A stretch of DNA of 9,556 nucleotides from JAYZDB01 sp036338025. GTDB taxonomy: Bacteria; Planctomycetota; UBA1135; UBA2386. The translations under genes and the position numbers were made by a program. Under the pieces are notes generated by a model, which worked only from the letters and a program-made list of their open reading frames with translations, was not told the DNA's origin and made no database searches. The stretch covers positions 1-9,556 of the forward strand of contig JAYZDB010000104.1 in the NCBI GenBank assembly GCA_036338025.1. The letters are read 5' to 3'. Of this stretch, positions 7,601 to 9,556 are shown piece after piece. Within the stretch, counting starts at the first letter, position 1, and every line of letters begins with the position of its first letter.

Positions 7601-7846
7601 AGAGCTGGTCCGGAAGCTGTACCAGAAGCGTTCCGATTTGCCAATCCAACTCGGCGACACGGACGTGCTGTAGGTGAACTGCCGAAGGAACGAGCTCGAG
7701 TACTTGTGGGCTAGTTTGTAGTTTGCCTTGGTGACTCGCTCTTGAGCGATGACAGGTGTGCAGATCAGGGCTGAGAGAAGGACCAATCCGGGGGCGGTGA
7801 AGTTCGACATTGTGCGCGTGTGCATATCTGACGGGGAGGGGGACAT
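4685..7846 (-). CDS. Secreted S9-family serine peptidase (DPP-IV/prolyl oligopeptidase type) with large low-complexity inserts
   Basis: Exported serine peptidase cleaving short peptides, 1053 residues from the longest start. The signal peptide is residues about 13-35 (MSNFTAPGLVLLSALICTPV, then IAQ), so ATG at 7810 (or 7825) is a more likely start than 7846; none has a clear Shine-Dalgarno. Residues about 36-695 match a DPP-IV-type N-terminal propeller (WSPNSAAFYTTRRD, WWSERSGWGHYYLYGED, YFRANGREGG). The alpha/beta-hydrolase domain runs from about 696 to 1042 with VNVYPGPQ, GHSGGGF (nucleophile S815), ERYHGL, LLVHGEIDNNVHPANTMRLVDAL (acid D985; quoted in part: HGEIDNNVHP) and PGARHGFG (base H1017). 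Unusual: about 280 residues of low complexity are inserted at about 159-251, 287-349, 386-417 and 867-958, the last between Ser and Asp of the triad. Without them the length is about 770, near the family norm. The triad and flanks are intact, so activity is expected. Confidence 0.93.
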   Translation of the reverse strand: MSPSPSDMHTRTMSNFTAPGLVLLSALICTPVIAQERVTKANYKLAHKYSSSFLRQFTYSTSVSPSWIGKSERFWYSFRTSSGTKYWLVDANARTKHPLFDHAKVAAGVSSATGKAVDATKLSLSSLKVSKDEKKLTFASGGWAFEYDFASGSIKKTGKARRTSSRSRSRRGSSRGTTREEMTRRFRDRQREQEDDKKDEEKKDEEKKDGEKKDGEEQTRTNRDTRDRGSRSGTRGSTSRTRSTTSSDGRSYSPDKKVVVFAKDHNLYILEGKLAPVQIAKADQKPTKKVANASISKTKTKDQKKVSGKQVANASISKAKEQKKTSGKQIAGNKGKAVEAAAAKSTTKKAAPPSPKYLYDDKVAVQLTKDGVDGFGFGGALQTSTSNSRTSRSTRTSTRGTSRTGSSRTRRPSRSRMARVSWSPNSAAFYTTRRDSRHSKELFLVNSIAEPRPSLQTYRYSMPGEEGIRTVELHYYEKGNGKLVMLPKKWKDESYSSMTWLKDRPALRFTRRDRAMRKMEISELDPKTGKVTVLLVEGSEDGHLKSQSKRSLSKSKEFIWWSERSGWGHYYLYGEDYKLKNAITSGAFRASRIVSVDETLGVMYFRANGREGGNVYDEHLYRVRLDGSGLTLLDPGPGSHRSSLSPSKRYLVDNATAVDMAPTAVLRDTRGNEVMKLEETDLSMLKKVGWKMPSTFTVKAADGVTNLFGNMWKPFDFDANKKYPIIVNVYPGPQMEGVSRSFSASSSRQQLAQLGFIVIQVGHRGGTPKRSRAYANYGYYNLRDYGLADKKAAIEQLGMRHSFIDVDRVGIFGHSGGGFMTAAALLQKPYNEFFTAGIASSGNHDNNIYNSSWSERYHGLKEVAVEDKKKEEGAGSTGGDSTRARRGGDSGGSRRQNSGRRTENNSNSSTGTTTVKKTDSKKTDVKKTDVKKTDAKKADAKKADAKKADVKKTEKKTKFEIHVPTNAELAENLVGNLLLVHGEIDNNVHPANTMRLVDALIKANKRFDMLIVPGARHGFGRAGSYVTQRGWEFWAEHLLGERQVGADITKKGK
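4991..5110 (-). repeat. 15-bp tandem repeat encoding KKTDV/KKADA (about 8 copies)
   Basis: Eight consecutive 15-bp units read CTTCTTGACGTCTGT or close variants on the plus strand: 4991-5005, 5006-5020, 5021-5035, 5036-5050, 5051-5065, 5066-5080, 5081-5095 and 5096-5110. Six are near-identical and the two nearest 5110 are more diverged. On the coding strand they give the pentapeptide KKTDV/KKTDA/KKADA (residues about 913-952 of the S9 peptidase). All changes keep the frame and mostly swap T/A or V/A/S, which indicates in-frame slippage expansion followed by selection for charge pattern. No spacers, so not a CRISPR array. Confidence 0.92.
6855..6974 (-). repeat. Imperfect direct repeat (57 and 63 bp) encoding VANASISK...KKxSGKQ
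   Basis: Two adjacent copies, 6855-6911 (19 codons) and 6912-6974 (21 codons), start with GCTAYCTGCTTGCCACTG and differ by a two-codon insertion plus scattered changes. A partial third start (GCTACC) follows at 6975. They encode VANASISK(T/A)K...QKK(V/T)SGKQ in residues about 291-330 of the S9 peptidase. Together with the following KKAAPPSPK stretch (348-356) this makes a Lys-rich linker inside the propeller region. Confidence 0.85.
7196..7255 (-). repeat. 15-bp tandem repeat encoding KKDEE/KKDGE (4 copies)
   Basis: Four 15-bp units (7196-7210, 7211-7225, 7226-7240, 7241-7255), of the form CTTCTCCTCGTCTTT and variants, encode KKDEE, KKDEE, KKDGE, KKDGE (residues about 197-217 of the S9 peptidase). 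The unit length equals that of the KKTDV repeat near the C-terminus, but the sequence differs. It is flanked on both sides by Arg/Ser-rich segments. Confidence 0.88.
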
Positions 7847-8171
7847 GTTTCGGCTTGCTCAAGCTCGTTTTGGGTAGCGACGCTGAAGCGCCGTAATTGG
7901 GAAACGAACGAGGCTTCGCCCGAGCACTGTCAAGCTAGATGAGACCGTGGCATGCTGCAACCTGCCGGTGGGTGGTGTGAGATGACTGCCCGCCGGAATG
8001 ACAAAACCGTGACGTGCGATCCGCAGACCGAAGGAAGACACCGGTGAGCAGGCCGCACGGCTTGACGCCGGAGGTCCAGAGCACCTGGCCTCTACCGCGA
8101 AGTTCTGTGGCGAACCTCTCGTGGCGACAAGTCCCTCAAGAGCCCAGAGATGCGTTGGTGTCTAGCCGATG
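7847..8171. other. Gene-poor region upstream of the S9 gene
   Basis: About 325 bp with no open frame I can support; short frames on either strand resemble nothing and overlap flanking genes. It must contain the S9 promoter. On the minus strand TTGACA occurs at 7933-7928, a match to a sigma-70 -35 box, but 17 nt further on there is only CGTTCG, so no paired -10 is visible. No stem-loop with a T-run follows the stop of the DNRLRE fragment at 8172. No tRNA, small-RNA or mobile-element hallmark is seen. Confidence 0.5.
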
Positions 8172-8708
8172 TCAATGGTCCAGGACCACGGTCAACATCG
8201 GTCGTTCGGCGGCTGTCGACCAATCTGAGGATCGGAACGACCACCTCCTGGCGCCTGGATTGAGAATGGCCCAACCGTGATTTGCTGCGCCAGCCTGCCA
8301 CGCTCGTAGGCTGGTGGTGACGTCGAAGGATCGGGTGCCGAATGCTGCGACCTGTCCGCCGGTATCGGTGTCTGCGCTCGCTATTGTCTCCGCGCCGATT
8401 TGAATCCCGTTGCCGAGCCCCTGCCAGGTCGCAGACTCGGTGAACGGTATGGTCAATCGATAGAAGCGACCGCCCGTGGTGCTGGTGGCGCCGCTACCCT
8501 CCGTAGTCAAAGTCAGGATCGCCTTCGCGATTCGTCGACGAGCTGGAATCTGGCCCGACCCCTGGCCAAAAATGCCGTCAAACCTCAGCAAGCCCTGCGC
8601 TGCGGGGGTCGCTGAGTTGGTGTCTACCTGGATGTCCGTGCTCGATCCGTGTGGCGTGTTCGGTGCTGCTGGCCGCGAATTACACCGGGTGGAATAGCTT
8701 GCAGATCG
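8172..8708 (-). pseudogene. DNRLRE-type beta-sandwich domain protein gene missing its 5' end
   Basis: The frame is open from just after a TGA (8709-8711) to the TGA at 8172-8174, 178 codons. The encoded sequence matches the DNRLRE-type domain found in secreted surface proteins: RPAAPNTPHGSSTDIQVDT, LLRFDGIFGQGSGQIP, KAILTL, TWQGLGNGIQ, FDVTTSLRAWQAGAANHGW, WSFRSSD and ERPMLTVVLDH at the C-terminus. Relatives begin with a signal peptide, which is absent here. No ATG or GTG precedes the domain in frame; the first usable start is a TTG at 8591, which would delete the first strand and the PNTPHG segment. The 3' end is complete. I therefore read it as a 5'-truncated or frameshifted remnant; a sequencing or assembly error near 8660-8711, or a working short protein starting at TTG 8591 (139 residues), are the alternatives. 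The role of the domain (possibly carbohydrate or surface binding) is not established. Divergent from the M24B gene. Confidence 0.6.
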
Positions 8709-8826
8709 TCACCGCCGCGATGCTGCCGGTAGGGGACGCGAGGTACATGCGATAGGGTGTGCCGCAATGGCTCCTCCGGGATTGCCCGATCAGTCTTGGG
8801 AGCCGCCCCCCCGAACGGAATCATCG
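8709..8826. promoter_or_regulatory. Divergent region upstream of the M24B peptidase
   Basis: These 118 bp lie between the DNRLRE remnant and the M24B start. An inverted repeat GGCTCC (8769-8774) / GGAGCC (8799-8804) encloses a smaller one, CGGG (8777-8780) / CCCG (8785-8788), and a run of seven C follows at 8806-8812. These could be an operator or leader structure for the peptidase gene. No clear -35/-10 pair was found, and the arms are short enough to be chance. Confidence 0.25.
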
Positions 8827-9556
8827 ATGATGAAACTACCCGCGATCCTGGTTGCGACTGTCTCGGCCCTGCTGGCGATGCCTGCGCCAACTCAGGAACC
8901 CACGCCTCCGATCCCCTTTGAGTTTTTCAAGCAACGGCGGCAGGCGTTGATGCAGAGATTGAAGACCGGAGTGGTGGTCATGCGTGGCAGCGCGAGGAGT
9001 GGTGCTGGGCTCAATGGGTTCAGTCAGAGTGAGAACTTCTACTATTTGACTGGGATCGTGCAGCAAAACGCGGCCTTGATCCTGTTTCCCGAGCAGGGCA
9101 AGGACATGTTGTTGGTGGAACCCTACAGCCGGTTCACAGCTCAATGGGAAGGCAAGCGGATCGTGCCGTCAGACGATCATGCCGCGAAGACCCGATTCGA
9201 TGAGATTCGGGCCGTTACGTCGTTGCCGAGAATCCTAAGGGGTCTGTTCGGTGCTGATGCGGAGGTGCAGTACTCGACCTGCTGGACATCAGGAGGCTCG
9301 ACCGGGCGACAGCGGCGGGGTTTGAAGCGCGCTCCATCTGATGAAGTGGTGTTCATGCAGAGTCTCGCGGACATGTTCCCCGAGCTGAAGGTCAGCAAGG
9401 TCGATTCCCACATCAAGGCCTTACGCGGTGTGAAGTTGAAGGAGGAGATCGACTGTATCACCGCCGCGACGCGCATCGCCTGTGCGGGCATCGCGGAGGC
9501 GATCAAGAGCACCGAGCCTGGGATCTACGAGTTCCAGATCGCGGCCGCGGCACGCT
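8827..9556 (+). CDS. Secreted M24B Xaa-Pro aminopeptidase (N-terminal part, cut by window edge)
   Basis: The frame is open from 8827 through the right edge (243 codons). Residues about 1-23 form a signal peptide (MMKLPAILVATVSALLAM...), so the enzyme is exported. Residues about 30-170 match the AMP_N domain of aminopeptidase P: FFKQRRQALMQRL (33-45), then SGAGLNGFSQSENFYYLTGI (58-77), where FxQxxxFYYLTG is the family hallmark, followed by AALILFPEQ and LLVEPYS. KVDSHIKALRGVKLKEEID and IACAGIAEAI mark entry to the pita-bread catalytic domain. The metal ligands lie beyond the window and cannot be checked. Family role: removal of the N-terminal residue before proline. An in-frame ATG at 8767 would add a Pro-rich, non-signal leader, so 8827 or 8830 (adjacent ATG codons) is preferred. 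Shine-Dalgarno is weak. It complements the M14 and S9 peptidases. Confidence 0.9.
   Translation, partial: MMKLPAILVATVSALLAMPAPTQEPTPPIPFEFFKQRRQALMQRLKTGVVVMRGSARSGAGLNGFSQSENFYYLTGIVQQNAALILFPEQGKDMLLVEPYSRFTAQWEGKRIVPSDDHAAKTRFDEIRAVTSLPRILRGLFGADAEVQYSTCWTSGGSTGRQRRGLKRAPSDEVVFMQSLADMFPELKVSKVDSHIKALRGVKLKEEIDCITAATRIACAGIAEAIKSTEPGIYEFQIAAAAR

Noticed and set aside
7905..7933. Sigma-70 promoter for the S9 gene based on TTGACA
   Set aside because: Only the -35 hexamer matches; the -10 position reads CGTTCG, so I note it but do not call a promoter.
7859..8041. 60-codon minus-strand frame upstream of the S9 gene
   Set aside because: No recognisable motif, no ribosome binding site, and it lies where the S9 promoter should be; treated as non-coding.
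8014..8301. Short open frames on either strand overlapping the DNRLRE 3' end
   Set aside because: No domain or signal peptide; they overlap a reading frame with clear domain homology, and compositions look random.
8683..8748. Small minus-strand frame beginning MYLASPTGSIAAVT (22 codons)
   Set aside because: Too short to support; better explained as part of the degraded 5' end of the DNRLRE gene.

Overview
The window (about 60% G+C by eye) looks like chromosome from an environmental Planctomycetota-type bacterium. This is inferred from two things. The M14 peptidase ends in a small beta-rich domain of a style I associate with secreted planctomycete proteins. A DNRLRE-type domain fragment of the 'LLRFDGIFG' style lies nearby. 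Most starts also lack a clear Shine-Dalgarno sequence. No lineage marker gene (rRNA, ribosomal protein) is present, so the assignment is tentative.

Layout, left to right. Positions 1-490 (minus) hold the N-terminal 163 residues of a TIGR01777-type NAD-dependent sugar-epimerase-like SDR protein, cut by the window edge. A 142-bp divergent gap leads to an APC-superfamily amino acid permease (633-1916, plus). It converges tail to tail, 6 bp apart, on a secreted multidomain M14 zinc carboxypeptidase (1923-4433, minus). After a 251-bp gap with two hairpins comes a secreted S9 (DPP-IV/prolyl-oligopeptidase type) serine peptidase (4685-7846 at most, minus). A gene-poor stretch of about 325 bp follows. 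Next is a DNRLRE-type domain gene that has lost its 5' end (8172-8708, minus). Diverging from it is the first 243 codons of a secreted M24B Xaa-Pro aminopeptidase (8827 to the right edge, plus).

Functional theme (inference): three exported peptidases of different specificity, namely a carboxypeptidase, a dipeptidyl/oligopeptidase and a proline-specific aminopeptidase, lie within 8 kb of an amino acid permease. This fits extracellular or periplasmic peptide breakdown followed by amino acid uptake. The genes are not one operon (strands alternate).

The most unusual object is the S9 peptidase. It keeps a full Ser-Asp-His triad (S815, D985, H1017) and recognisable flanking sequence, but carries roughly 280 residues of low-complexity insertions. 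These are Arg/Ser-rich tracts, a KKDEE 15-bp repeat, a VANASISK repeat and, between the catalytic Ser and Asp, a KKTDV/KKADA 15-bp tandem repeat. No RNA genes, CRISPR arrays, transposases or phage genes were seen.
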